DNA of 41,552 nucleotides from Nanobdellati archaeon (GCA_014384375.1 JACNFY010000018.1:1-41552), one strand, 5' to 3'. Shown: positions 19,587 through 29,535, counted from the stretch's first letter. Translations and numbers: made by a program. The notes: generated from the letters alone by a model not told the origin.

Positions 19587-20974
19587 AAGACTACTCAGAT
19601 TACTCATTATCTTCTGAAGGTGGAAGAGCTTCGTATTTTGCCTTTAATTATTTGATTATCAAAACTTATATGTACCGGACAAAATTTCCAATTTTTCCAA
19701 GAGTCTTTTCCATCTCTAATAACAATATTGCAAGATGGTTCTACATTGTTAAGAAAGGTGAAGCATTTGAGAAGGAACTGGATGGTTATGTCAACAATAT
19801 AGCACTATTGGATGAAGCTGAGACTATAATGAAAAACTTGGCAAGAGAAGCGAAGAACAAACTTGATTGTAAGCTTTCTGATCTGACAACTGAAGACTTT
19901 ATTGATCATTATCAATTATTTTGCAAACATTTCATGGACTTAGTATATTTCGCAGGATCTATCAGATCTGCAGACAAGGGTCTTATGCCAAGACTTAAGA
20001 AGATTTTAACACCTGAAGAAATTGGAATTGTTTCACTACCTCCTAAAAACTTGTTTATCGTTAGGGAAGAATTAGCGCTCAGAGAATTAGCTGTTAAACT
20101 TTTCAAAGAAGAAAGAGAGCCTGGAAAGAATGATGTTTTAGATGTTCATTCAAGATTTTTGTGGTCATCTTTAGGTTATTATAATGAGAAACCCAAAACA
20201 AAAGAAGAGTATGTTCAAGTTTTGAAAAATATGATTGAAGATGATCCTGTTGGTAAAATAAATTACTTGAAAAATCGTTTGGAAAAAGAAAAAGAAACTC
20301 AGCAAAAATTGCTTGAAAAGTATGATGAACCGGTTCTAAAGGTCGCGTCCGCTTTTGTTTATCTGAAAGATTTGTATAAAGAATCAATCAACAAAGCAAT
20401 ACTCTACTCTGATGATTTATTCAAAGAGATTGCTAGAAGAACAGATAAATCAGAGGAATTTATCAAGAAACTGACTCAGGAAGAGACTGTAGATCTGCTC
20501 AAAGGAATTCAGCCTAATGAGAATCTTATCAAGGAAAGAATACAGCACAGCGTTATAATATGTGATCATCAAAGATTAACAATCTTATCTGGAAAAGATG
20601 CAAATAAATTTGAAAAAGATTATCTTGTGAAATTATATGCAAAAGAAAAAGAGTTCAAAGGCAGAACTGCATCAAGGGGTTATGGTAAAGGAAGAGTAAA
20701 GGTTGTGTTGTCAGTAGATGACTTTGGAAAAGTAGAGCAAGGAGACATTCTAACAGTTATGAATACAAGCCCTGAATTTGTTCCGATAATGAAGAAAGCT
20801 TCTGCAATTATAGCAGAAGATGGTGCTCTTTCATCCCATGTTTCTGTCATTAGTAGAGAGTTTGGGATTCCATGCGTTGTAGGTATAGATGTTATTACCA
20901 GCATTTTGAAGGACGGCGATCTTGTTGAGGTCGATGCGGACAAAGGGGTTATTAAAAAACTATTTAAAGAATAA
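19583..20974 (+). CDS. PEP-utilising enzyme mobile domain protein, paralog 2
   Basis: GDILTVMNTSPEFVPIMKKASAIIAEDGALSSHVSVISREFGIPCVVGIDVITSILKDGDLVEVDADKGVIKKL; ATG at 19583 overlaps the previous stop, so the track start at 19490 is likely too long. Confidence 0.82.
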   Translation: MKDYSDYSLSSEGGRASYFAFNYLIIKTYMYRTKFPIFPRVFSISNNNIARWFYIVKKGEAFEKELDGYVNNIALLDEAETIMKNLAREAKNKLDCKLSDLTTEDFIDHYQLFCKHFMDLVYFAGSIRSADKGLMPRLKKILTPEEIGIVSLPPKNLFIVREELALRELAVKLFKEEREPGKNDVLDVHSRFLWSSLGYYNEKPKTKEEYVQVLKNMIEDDPVGKINYLKNRLEKEKETQQKLLEKYDEPVLKVASAFVYLKDLYKESINKAILYSDDLFKEIARRTDKSEEFIKKLTQEETVDLLKGIQPNENLIKERIQHSVIICDHQRLTILSGKDANKFEKDYLVKLYAKEKEFKGRTASRGYGKGRVKVVLSVDDFGKVEQGDILTVMNTSPEFVPIMKKASAIIAEDGALSSHVSVISREFGIPCVVGIDVITSILKDGDLVEVDADKGVIKKLFKE

Positions 20975-20990
20975 GAGGTGTTTTCGTTAA

Positions 20991-22586
20991 ATGAAGATAA
21001 AGAAGTTAGTCATAAAGAACTACAAGAGCATCAAGTTTTTGGAGATCTCTGATTTTCGTAGTTTAAACATCTTTATTGGTAAGAACGACGCTGGTAAGTC
21101 TAACATTATCGGCGCCTTGGATATACTGTTTAATTCTAATCTTCAGGATTATAATGGAATTCTGAAGTTGATTGACGAGAATGTTTTGGAGAGTGTTTTC
21201 GGCACTTCTTCAAAGTATAACTTCTTTGACAAGAAGAATCCTGTGGCTGAGATAACCGTTTACATCGATATCAGTTCTCGTGAACTTAAGAAGCACGAGT
21301 TGAAGCCAGAAAAGGAAGTAAATAAGCTGGTGATATCAAAGAAGGTTATCGGCGGGAAGAAGACCACTGTTGTTTCATTGGATTTCTTAAGGGTTAACAA
21401 GAACGTGATTATAAAGACTCCTGAAGAGAAGAAGAGATTCCTGATAAAAAATGGCAGTTATTCTGAGAAGTTTGACGATTGTGTTGGTAAGGGTCTGTTG
21501 GAGAGCTTGAGTAACGAGTTTATCTTGATACCTGCTGACAGGAATATAATTAGAGACCCTCATCCAGGCTCTGAAAAGGTGAGGGTTGAGAAGTACATCA
21601 AGGATTCTCTTATTAGTCTGGCTAACAGCCCTGATGAGGATAAGAAGAAGCTCTTTTCACAGTTCATTGACTTCATAGATGACATCTCGCCGTTGATAGA
21701 GAAGGTTGAGCCGGTTGTTGAGAACAAGAGAGTTGTTGACCTGGAGTTCAAGACTGGTTCGGGTGAGAACATTCCTCTTTCTACGATTGGCGGCGGTAAT
21801 AATGAACTTCTTTTATTGTTGCATGAGATGATTGTTTCTGGCGGCTTGATCATGGCTATTGAGGAGCCTGAGATTCACCTGCATCCGCAGGCTGAGAGGA
21901 AGCTTTATAGGTTTATGGAGGAGTTTTCGCAAACGACCCAGATGTTTGTGGTTACTCATTCACCTGTTTTTGTCGAGCCTGGTAATCTAAGAGGGTTGTT
22001 CAGGGTTGCGAAGGATAACTCTGGAACCCTGATGTATGCAATGGATGAGAAGGATTACATTGACAGGGATAGACTGGAGCAGGAGTTGAACACTGAGAAC
22101 TGCGAGATGTTCTTTGCAGACAGGGTGTTGTTGGTTGAGGGAATCTCTGACAAGATATTTATGGAGGGCCTGATTGATAGGTATTGCAAGTCGACCGATG
22201 AGATTAAGGTTGTTAGCTCTTTTAGCAAGGATAACTTTGATGTGTATGTTGATTTGCTTAGGATTTTTAAGATTCCTTACTTGGTCATGACTGACTTGGA
22301 TGCTCTTAAGGGTCGTTTTCAGACAAAGATTGTCTGGAGAGAATTGAAAAAGCACAGGAATATAAAAGGGCGTGATGAGAGGATTGCTTTTTTGAAAACT
22401 CACGGTATACATGTATTATCCAAAGGAGCGCTTGAGAGTTGCTATCCGCGGGAGTACAGGCGCGGTATCTCAAAGCCTCTGGATGCCTTGCATGCTATTC
22501 ATAACTTGACTGATGAGGATTATTACTCTAATCGTATGACTGATTTGAAAGGGGTTATAGAAGTTTTAGAGAAGAAAAATGGGTAA
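20991..22586 (+). CDS. OLD-family ATP-dependent endonuclease (AAA ATPase + TOPRIM)
   Basis: [16 protein letters not shown] Walker [20 protein letters not shown] Walker [13 protein letters not shown]-terminal [18 protein letters not shown]...[18 protein letters not shown] motifs. Confidence 0.9.
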   Translation: MKIKKLVIKNYKSIKFLEISDFRSLNIFIGKNDAGKSNIIGALDILFNSNLQDYNGILKLIDENVLESVFGTSSKYNFFDKKNPVAEITVYIDISSRELKKHELKPEKEVNKLVISKKVIGGKKTTVVSLDFLRVNKNVIIKTPEEKKRFLIKNGSYSEKFDDCVGKGLLESLSNEFILIPADRNIIRDPHPGSEKVRVEKYIKDSLISLANSPDEDKKKLFSQFIDFIDDISPLIEKVEPVVENKRVVDLEFKTGSGENIPLSTIGGGNNELLLLLHEMIVSGGLIMAIEEPEIHLHPQAERKLYRFMEEFSQTTQMFVVTHSPVFVEPGNLRGLFRVAKDNSGTLMYAMDEKDYIDRDRLEQELNTENCEMFFADRVLLVEGISDKIFMEGLIDRYCKSTDEIKVVSSFSKDNFDVYVDLLRIFKIPYLVMTDLDALKGRFQTKIVWRELKKHRNIKGRDERIAFLKTHGIHVLSKGALESCYPREYRRGISKPLDALHAIHNLTDEDYYSNRMTDLKGVIEVLEKKNG

Positions 22587-23706
22587 AGATTACTACAAGA
22601 TATTGGGTGTGGACAGGAACGCTTCGAAAAAAGAGATTAAGAAGGCTTATAAGGGGTTGGCTAAGAAGTATCACCCTGACCTGAACAAGGAGGAAGGCGC
22701 TACTGAGAAGTTCAAGGAGATCAACGAGGCAGCTGCTATACTGGGTGATGATGAGAAGAGGAGGCAGTATGACCAGTTCGGAAGCGACAGCTTTAAGCAC
22801 GGCGCAGGCCCAAGTGGGTTTAACTTTTCTGACTTTGATTTCTCATCATTTGGAGGCGATTTCGGGGATATCTTTGATCATTTGGGTGATATATTTGGCG
22901 GTAGTTTTGGATTTGGCACTGGTGGTCGCAGGAGAAGCTCTAAGAGAAGAGGTGCTGATTTAAGGGCTGATGTCGAGATCACTCTTGATGAGGCTTATAC
23001 AGGGACTAAGAAGACCTTGAAGATCAGGAAGAACGAAGCATGTGACAAATGTGACGGTAAAGGAGGTTCTGGCTTGGAGCAGTGTTCTACCTGCCATGGT
23101 ACAGGTTATGTTCGTGATTCTAAGAGGACTCCTTTTGGTATATTCCAGACTACTAGCACTTGTCGCGCTTGCGGCGGTTCTGGGGAGACAATTAGTAATG
23201 TTTGCTCGAATTGTGATGGTTCAGGCACTGTTCGTAAGGAGAAAAAGCTGGAGATTGACGTGCCTGAAGGTATTGAGCATGGTTCCCACTTGAGATTGAG
23301 CGGCGAAGGCGAGGCTGGTTATCGTGGCGGTAGCACTGGTGATTTGTTTGTTGTCGTACATGTGAATGAGCACGACGTGTTTGAGAGAGATGGCAATGAT
23401 ATCTTGTTGGAGGTTCCTATCAGCATCATACAGGCTGCTCTTGGCGCCACTATAGAGGTACCTACTTTGGAGGGTAAGGCTAAGTTGAAGATTCCTTCTG
23501 GCACGCAGAGTGGCACTGTTTTCAAGATGAAAGATAAGGGGATGCCTTTCTTACATAGTTATGGTAGCGGTGACCAGTTGGTGAAGGTTGTTGTGAAAAC
23601 TCCTGAGAACTTGACCAGAAAGCAGGAGAAAGCAATGAAGGAGCTTGCTAAGGAGTTAGGTGAAGAGGGTAGTCCTGAGAAGAGTTTCTTTAAGAAGTTT
23701 TTTTAG
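22579..23706 (+). CDS. dnaJ: Chaperone DnaJ (Hsp40)
   Basis: J domain with HPD ([10 protein letters not shown]), Gly/Phe region, four CxxC(x)GxG zinc motifs, C-terminal substrate domain; overlaps OLD gene by 8 nt. Confidence 0.97.
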   Translation: MGKDYYKILGVDRNASKKEIKKAYKGLAKKYHPDLNKEEGATEKFKEINEAAAILGDDEKRRQYDQFGSDSFKHGAGPSGFNFSDFDFSSFGGDFGDIFDHLGDIFGGSFGFGTGGRRRSSKRRGADLRADVEITLDEAYTGTKKTLKIRKNEACDKCDGKGGSGLEQCSTCHGTGYVRDSKRTPFGIFQTTSTCRACGGSGETISNVCSNCDGSGTVRKEKKLEIDVPEGIEHGSHLRLSGEGEAGYRGGSTGDLFVVVHVNEHDVFERDGNDILLEVPISIIQAALGATIEVPTLEGKAKLKIPSGTQSGTVFKMKDKGMPFLHSYGSGDQLVKVVVKTPENLTRKQEKAMKELAKELGEEGSPEKSFFKKFF

Positions 23707-24035
23707 TATCTAAATCTTTTCTTGTATTCTTTGTGAGGAAGCCATTCAAGAATGATTGATAATATTACTATTTCTTCTTTTTTTATTGTATAGATTAGTC
23801 TCCAAGCGTTTGGCAGATTGTATTTCCATAGATTGTCTATTCTTCCGAATTTCTTTTCATAATCTTTTGGAATCAATCTTTTAGCGATTTGGAATCCACA
23901 AAAAGCGTTTTCTTCGATGTGATCCATCGCAGTATTTATCCATTTATACAACTCTTTTTCTTCTGTTTTAGAATTTTTTAGTTTTGTAAGGGCTTTCTTA
24001 AGTTTCTTTTCTGCAAATTTTATTTGTGATTTCAT
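23703..24035 (-). CDS. RelE/ParE-like toxin
   Basis: [61 protein letters not shown], typical of RelE-fold toxins. Confidence 0.65.
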   Translation of the reverse strand: MKSQIKFAEKKLKKALTKLKNSKTEEKELYKWINTAMDHIEENAFCGFQIAKRLIPKDYEKKFGRIDNLWKYNLPNAWRLIYTIKKEEIVILSIILEWLPHKEYKKRFRY

Positions 24036-24292
24036 CTCGAGAGGTCTGGTCTGTTCAAGTATTTTTTTACTCCTTCAGGGTCCCATATCCAACCTATGGT
24101 TCCATGTCTGTCCATGGCTATCTTCTCTGATGCTAGCAAGTAGTCTATTATTACGCTGAATGTCTGGTACATCATCTTTTTTGGAAGATTCTGCCAAAGG
24201 CTCTTTCTTTTGAACTCTCCAGAGTGCTCTCTTATGAAGTCTTCTACCATTAACACAGTATCTAATTGTGGGTAGTGTAGAATTTTCTTCAT
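24032..24292 (-). CDS. Winged-helix-like partner (putative antitoxin) of the RelE-like toxin
   Basis: ATGA overlap with downstream toxin; TATA-like tttaaatag about 27 nt upstream of ATG at 24292 argues against the track start at 24346. Confidence 0.5.
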   Translation of the reverse strand: MKKILHYPQLDTVLMVEDFIREHSGEFKRKSLWQNLPKKMMYQTFSVIIDYLLASEKIAMDRHGTIGWIWDPEGVKKYLNRPDLSR

Positions 24293-24457
24293 GAAGTTAT
24301 ATAAGTGTATATAACTATTTAAAGCTTTCGGAAGAGTATTTGTCATTAAAAAGATTTTAGATTTAGTGTTTATATGCTTTGTTCATGTTTTCTCGAAGAA
24401 ATTTCAAAGAAGTCGAAAATAAATTCTTCTAATAGCTTATCTTCTGCTTTTATCTAT

Positions 24458-24556
24458 TTAGGTTTCTAGGTTCTCACAGTTCTCTTTAATTTCATCTAAG
24501 CTGGTTTTTAGTTCGTTAGTTGTTGTTTCTAAATTCTTTCTAATTCTTTTACTCAT
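24458..24556 (-). CDS. Possible 32-aa coiled-coil microprotein (MSKRIRKNLETTTNELKTSLDEIKENCENLET)
   Basis: Short ORF not in the track; helical heptad-like composition. Confidence 0.25.
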   Translation of the reverse strand: MSKRIRKNLETTTNELKTSLDEIKENCENLET

Positions 24557-24672
24557 TTTTTGAAGGAAAATAAGAGAAATATATACATCTTAGTTAAAAT
24601 ATTCTAAAAAAGAACTGGATAAACGTTGTTTAAATAATTATATTTAAAAGTCACTAACTATTTCTGCTAATT

Positions 24673-25008
24673 ATGATAGATGATTATTCTTTCGGACGCA
24701 TGGTTATTGACGGCAAGGTTTTTGATTCTGACTTGAAGATATTCCCTGATGGTGTTCGGCCAAACTGGCGGCGTAAGAGTGGTCATGTGCTTCAGTTAGA
24801 GGATATTTCTGATGTCTTTGCTTTTAGGCCTAAACTTTTTATTATTGGTAAGGGTTATTCTGGTATGATGGATGTAAGTGAAAAAGTAAAGACGAGGTTA
24901 GATGAGGAGAACATAGCTTATTTTGCGACTGATACTAGTACAGCTGTAGATGCGTATAATAAGAACTGTGACGGAAAAACTGTCTGTGTTTTTCACTTGA
25001 CTTGTTAA
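24673..25008 (+). CDS. Mth938-like (DUF498 / NDUFAF3-type) domain protein
   Basis: SFGRMVIDGKVFDSDLKIFPDGVRPNWRRKSGHVLQLEDI...LFIIGKGYSGMM. Confidence 0.8.
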   Translation: MIDDYSFGRMVIDGKVFDSDLKIFPDGVRPNWRRKSGHVLQLEDISDVFAFRPKLFIIGKGYSGMMDVSEKVKTRLDEENIAYFATDTSTAVDAYNKNCDGKTVCVFHLTC

Positions 25009-25067
25009 AAACATATACATTATATACTGATTAAGTTTATATATGACATTGTATTACCTTTTATGCA

Positions 25068-25256
25068 ATGTTAAATAAGAAAGGTTATGGGTCATTGGTA
25101 CCCTTCACAGTCTTCTTACTTGGTTTGGCATTATTGATTGGTGGATTGCTTGAGTTACCTGCGTTGTTGTCTTGGCTTGGTGTTGTTCTTGTCCTGCTTT
25201 CCCTGGCCTTGTGGATAAGAACACACGTTGTAGAGGATAAAAGCAGAATATACTAA
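25068..25256 (+). CDS. Small two-TM membrane protein
   Basis: 62-aa ORF with two hydrophobic segments; similar pattern to the 25292 ORF. Confidence 0.55.
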   Translation: MLNKKGYGSLVPFTVFLLGLALLIGGLLELPALLSWLGVVLVLLSLALWIRTHVVEDKSRIY

Positions 25257-25291
25257 AAATTTAAAAACTATAGATTCTTTTTTGCCCAGTC

Positions 25292-25453
25292 ATGGCCAAA
25301 TACAAGGGGAGCTTGACTGAATTTCTCATTTTCTTAGTAGGCCTAACCCTATTCATAGGTTCTTGGTTTGAATTGAATTTTTTCTGGGAAGGTTTTGCAG
25401 GACTAGTTCTTATTTTCTTTGCCTTAGTATTATGGGCGAGAAGAAACGGTTAA
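25292..25453 (+). CDS. Small two-TM membrane protein, paralog of 25068 (MAKYKGSLTEFLIFLVGLTLFIGSWFELNFFWEGFAGLVLIFFALVLWARRNG)
   Basis: 53-aa ORF not in the track; shared layout K-G-S-L...FL.GL.L.IG...EL...W.G..L...ALW.R. Confidence 0.55.
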   Translation: MAKYKGSLTEFLIFLVGLTLFIGSWFELNFFWEGFAGLVLIFFALVLWARRNG

Positions 25454-25507
25454 ATGGAAAAAAATAAATAGTTTAGATTAAAGTATTCTTTAAAAAGAGG
25501 TGTTTAG

Positions 25508-26572
25508 TTGAACATAAGGGAGTATAAGCGTCGAAGGCTGAAGTGGTATAACCATTTGTTTAATTTCTTTCTTGCGCTGGTTATGAGCTTGGTTATGATA
25601 TCCTTTCTTGTTATCGCTATGGCAGAGGAGACCTTTAATTATTTTGAGGATAAGGGTGATGAGATAACAGATAATATTGTTGGGGTGATAGCCTCAAGTG
25701 CACAGGAGTTCTTTTCAGGGATTGAACTGCAGCAGTTGGTAGGAGATGAGATTATGCCTGAGGGTATGCCTGAAAGCAGTGATATGTGTGGTTCTCTCGA
25801 TACAATGGAATTTCCTGATGAAGAGATACGTGCTATGATAGAACAGAGATGCATGGAGGGTGAGGCTAAGGGAATGTCTTTTGTGGGAGTGATGCCTGAT
25901 ACTGAAGGTTTAATACAGGAAGCTGTTGATGTTCGTATTGCAGAGTTTGAAGAATCGCTTAAAGAGAGTATCAAGGAAGGGTTTGATATCGGGATAATGG
26001 AAGGTCGTGGTTTTATTAAGGAATATACTAGCCAGTTTTTTTTCTTGGAACTGAGAATATTGGCATTGGCTTTTGCATTTTTATTGCTGTTATATTTCCT
26101 TAATAATGACTTGGTTATTTTTATCAATTATTTAGCCAAGGAATTGGTTGCTGTGCTTACGATAATCTTTTTATTTCCTTATATTGTGTTTAAAACAAAT
26201 GTTTTCGGGTGGTTTCTTGAGAAGGTTGATATTCTAGGAATGCTGGAATTTCCTCTGCCAGTGAATCCTCAGCTGGTGATTGCTAAGATAGTTGAGGCTA
26301 TATCTGCTGAATTCACGAGTTTTTATGGACAGTATGTTCAATATGCTGGTGTTGCAGTGCTGGCCGGTATTATACTGATGATAGGAAACAAGTTCATTCT
26401 GATGCCTTTGTTCTTGAAGAGAATGGTAGAGAAAAAAGAAGAAAAGATTGAGGAAAAGAAGGAAGAGTTGAAAGAGAAAAAAGAAGAGAAAAAGGAGAAA
26501 CCAAGGAAAAAGGTTAAGAAGAAAACAACTAAAAAGAAAGGAAAAAAGAAAAGAAATAAAAAGAAGAAATGA
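25508..26572 (+). CDS. Multi-pass membrane protein with Lys/Glu-rich C-terminal tail
   Basis: 354-aa ORF, several hydrophobic helices, last ~55 aa almost all K/E/R; SD-like gaggtg before TTG start. Confidence 0.65.
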   Translation: MNIREYKRRRLKWYNHLFNFFLALVMSLVMISFLVIAMAEETFNYFEDKGDEITDNIVGVIASSAQEFFSGIELQQLVGDEIMPEGMPESSDMCGSLDTMEFPDEEIRAMIEQRCMEGEAKGMSFVGVMPDTEGLIQEAVDVRIAEFEESLKESIKEGFDIGIMEGRGFIKEYTSQFFFLELRILALAFAFLLLLYFLNNDLVIFINYLAKELVAVLTIIFLFPYIVFKTNVFGWFLEKVDILGMLEFPLPVNPQLVIAKIVEAISAEFTSFYGQYVQYAGVAVLAGIILMIGNKFILMPLFLKRMVEKKEEKIEEKKEELKEKKEEKKEKPRKKVKKKTTKKKGKKKRNKKKK

Positions 26573-26584
26573 TTAGAGTCTATT

Positions 26585-27148
26585 ATGGGGGTTTATGATT
26601 TAATCTGTAATCGAAGGACGATTCGTAAGTTCTTGCAAGAGAGGATTCCTAAAAATGATTTATTGGCTTGTCTGAACGCTGCCAGACTGGCTCCTTCTTC
26701 TCGTAACAGGCAGCCTTTGGAGTATATATTGATTGTTAAGAACCTGGATTTAGTTTTTAATCATGTGTCTATCGCCGGCTATAATTCTGCAGTTGGTCCA
26801 TTAGATGACGAGAAGCCGGTTGCTTACATTGTTGTAATCTCCAATAAGGATATAAATGACCATCCAAGATATGATGTAGGGCTGGCTGTAGAGAACATTG
26901 TTTTGACAGCCTTGGAGAGAGGGATAGGAAGCTGTATAATGGGTTCGGTGGAAAGAGAAGAACTGAAGCCGAAACTGAAGATACCTGAGAACTACAATAT
27001 AGAACTAGCTATAGGACTAGGATACCCGAAGCAGAAATCCCAAGAAGCAAAATACAAAGGGGATGTAAAGTATTATCTAAATGAAGATGGAGTTCTGAAC
27101 GTTCCAAAGAGAAGCCTGAAGGACATAATGCATGAAGAGGTTTTCTAA
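26585..27148 (+). CDS. Nitroreductase family protein
   Basis: ICNRRTIRKFLQERIPKNDLLACLNAARLAPSSRNRQPLEYILI; ALERGIGSCIMGS; AIGLGYP. Confidence 0.85.
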   Translation: MGVYDLICNRRTIRKFLQERIPKNDLLACLNAARLAPSSRNRQPLEYILIVKNLDLVFNHVSIAGYNSAVGPLDDEKPVAYIVVISNKDINDHPRYDVGLAVENIVLTALERGIGSCIMGSVEREELKPKLKIPENYNIELAIGLGYPKQKSQEAKYKGDVKYYLNEDGVLNVPKRSLKDIMHEEVF

Positions 27149-27229
27149 ATTAGCAAGGCGATTAGCACAGTTCTTATCTTGTATGATTTTAGCAAAATTT
27201 ATATATGATAAACATCAGAGTATGAATAT

Positions 27230-29443
27230 ATGAATAAAAGCCTCGTCGTATTAACACTTACATTTGTTATATTTCTATCTTCTGTTTTTGCCCAGGGTTA
27301 CGTCACTGGCATGGTGGCTGTCGACGAGGAAGAGCTTTACGACGACATAGGAGATGTTGAGATATCAGAAGATGCAGGCTTAACACCTGATAGTGCGTTC
27401 TACTTCATAGACGGGCTTGTAGAAGGGATTCTAGTAGGCAACAACCCGGAAAAAGCCTTGAAGGCCAAGGAAGAAAAAATCATAGAAGCAAAATTAATGA
27501 TTAAAGAGGGAAAAGTAGAAGCTGCTAAGAAAGCATTCGAGAAAGCAAAAAAATACGGGAAGATAGTGCAGGAAGAGATATCGCCTGATATGGAGAAAAA
27601 AGCAAGAGAAAGCTCAAAAGCAGTAAAAGAAGTGTTTGAAGAGCTAAAAGATGACATACAGGGAGAAGAATGGGAAGAGGTAAAAGAGCTGGTGGAAGAA
27701 CAGGAGGAACGGGAAGACAACATAGCAAAAGCAGCCAGGATATCGACCCAGATAAAACAATTATGTGAGCAACTATCAGAACTAGACCCTGTACAATACT
27801 CAAGGATATGCAAAACAGATGAAGACGCGCCAGAATGGCAGAAGAAGCTAGACAAAAAACTGACTAAAGAACAGGAAAAAGAGGCAAAAGAATTCTTCAA
27901 GATCATGTCAAATTGTTTCGAGAACCCAAGAGAATGCGAATGCGGAAAGATAACAATAAACTCATTCTCACAAAAATGCGATGAGATAATACCGCTTGTG
28001 GTAGCATGCGATGAAGGCGATGAAGAAGCATGCATGGAAATGGACGAGATGGAAGACCCGATAGACTTACTGCCGCCGCACTTACAGATGGCAATGGAAA
28101 AAGTGGAAGACAAGTTCAGAAAGGCAGAATTCGACCACCACATGCCAGAAGAATGCGAGGAAGCAGGAGCGACAACAAGAGAAGAATGTGAAGAGGTAAT
28201 GTTCAAGAAATTCGCGCCGGAAGAATGCGCAGCAATATATGAAAAAAAGACATTCAAAAATGAAAAGGAAGCAAGGGAAGAATGCGACAAACTAATGTTC
28301 AAGCTAAACGCGCCAGAAGAATGTCTGGAAGCAGACCTAACAGACCATAAAGAATGTGAAAAGCTGATGTTCAGTCTTGATGCTCCTCAGGAATGCCTTG
28401 ATGAAGGTCTTGACGGCTCTGGAAGGAATGACTGGAAGAAATGCGACCTGATAAAATTCAAGTTAGATGCTCCTCAGGAATGCCTTGATAAAGGCCTGTC
28501 AGGAGAGCGCAGGGATGACTGGAAGAAGTGCGAGAAGATAAGATTCAGATTAGACGCTCCACAGGAGTGCTTAGAAGAAGGTATTTCTGATCATAAAGAG
28601 TGTAATGCCTTGATGTTCAGTCTTGATGCTCCTCAGGAATGCCTTGATGAAGGTCTTGACGGCTCTGGCAGGGATGACTGGAAGAAATGTGACCTGATAA
28701 GATTTAAGCTGGATTCCCCGCAGGAATGCTTGGATGCTGGCCTGACTGGAAGTGGACGAAATGACTGGCAAAAATGCAATGCAATACAATTCAGACTTGA
28801 TGCTCCAAAAGAATGCATCGATGCAGGCTTCGATGGTACTGGCAGAGATGACTGGAAAGAATGTGATATTATCAAGTTTAAGCTGGATTCTCCTCAGGAA
28901 TGCTTGGATGCTGGCCTGACTGGAAGAGATCGTAATGACTGGGAAGAATGCAATGCGATAAGATTCAGATTAGACGCTCCTCAGGAATGCTTGGATGCAG
29001 GCATTGATGGTACAGGCAGGGATGACTGGAGAGAGTGTGACGTTATAAGGTTCAAACTGGAATCTCCACAGGAATGCTTAGACGCCGGATTGACAGGAAG
29101 AGGCCGAAATGACTGGAAAGAATGCGGAGTTATAAGATTCAAGCTTGAAGCACCTGAAGAATGCTTGGATGAAGGTCTTGATGGCACTGGAAGGAAGGAC
29201 TGGGACGAATGCAACAAGATAATGGACGAGATACGGGAAGAGGAAGAAGAAGAGAGAAGAAGAGAGGAAAAGAAGAGACAAGAAGAAGAGGAAGAGAAAA
29301 GACAGGAAGAAGAGAAATGGAGACAGGAACAAGAAGATAACGAGTGCAAAGACGGCTGCGAGGATGAATGCGGAGACCTTAACTCAAGATGTGTTAACGG
29401 CAATAGATGTGAATGTATTGAACCAGAACCACCAGCACCTTAA
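27230..29443 (+). CDS. Secreted DUF5667-like protein with 13 tandem ~29-aa Cys-containing repeats, E/R-rich segment and Cys-rich C-terminus
   Basis: Signal peptide; DAGLTPDSAFYFIDGLVEGI...KALKAKEEKIIEAKLMIKEGKVEAAKKAFEKAKKY; repeats of APQECLDAGLTGSGRNDWKECNAIRFRLD. Confidence 0.8.
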   Translation: MNKSLVVLTLTFVIFLSSVFAQGYVTGMVAVDEEELYDDIGDVEISEDAGLTPDSAFYFIDGLVEGILVGNNPEKALKAKEEKIIEAKLMIKEGKVEAAKKAFEKAKKYGKIVQEEISPDMEKKARESSKAVKEVFEELKDDIQGEEWEEVKELVEEQEEREDNIAKAARISTQIKQLCEQLSELDPVQYSRICKTDEDAPEWQKKLDKKLTKEQEKEAKEFFKIMSNCFENPRECECGKITINSFSQKCDEIIPLVVACDEGDEEACMEMDEMEDPIDLLPPHLQMAMEKVEDKFRKAEFDHHMPEECEEAGATTREECEEVMFKKFAPEECAAIYEKKTFKNEKEAREECDKLMFKLNAPEECLEADLTDHKECEKLMFSLDAPQECLDEGLDGSGRNDWKKCDLIKFKLDAPQECLDKGLSGERRDDWKKCEKIRFRLDAPQECLEEGISDHKECNALMFSLDAPQECLDEGLDGSGRDDWKKCDLIRFKLDSPQECLDAGLTGSGRNDWQKCNAIQFRLDAPKECIDAGFDGTGRDDWKECDIIKFKLDSPQECLDAGLTGRDRNDWEECNAIRFRLDAPQECLDAGIDGTGRDDWRECDVIRFKLESPQECLDAGLTGRGRNDWKECGVIRFKLEAPEECLDEGLDGTGRKDWDECNKIMDEIREEEEEERRREEKKRQEEEEEKRQEEEKWRQEQEDNECKDGCEDECGDLNSRCVNGNRCECIEPEPPAP
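28137..29230 (+). repeat. Protein-coding tandem repeat, unit 29 aa (87 nt) with 24-aa variants, about 13 copies
   Basis: Listed from translation: (A/S)P(Q/E)ECLD.G(L/I)(D/T)G.GR.DW.(K/E)C..I.F.L(D/E). Confidence 0.9.
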
Positions 29444-29535
29444 ATAAAAGGAAAACAAGCATTGTTAGATATTGAAGTTCTAAAGGTTGTTATAGAAAGC
29501 TTTGGTGGTGGAGAGAAAGGGTTAATGTGCAATTG

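Noticed and set aside
24361-24660. Possible ncRNA in the AT-rich intergenic region
   Set aside because: No GC-rich stem, tRNA or known RNA motif; only a weak 32-aa ORF can be seen
28137-29230. Possible CRISPR-like array because of ~87-nt periodicity
   Set aside because: Periodicity is codon-phased and encodes a protein repeat; no unique spacers between identical repeats
27400-29403. Minus-strand ORFs of up to 300 aa under the repeat protein (Ser/Leu-rich)
   Set aside because: Antisense to a well-supported repeat CDS with low-complexity composition
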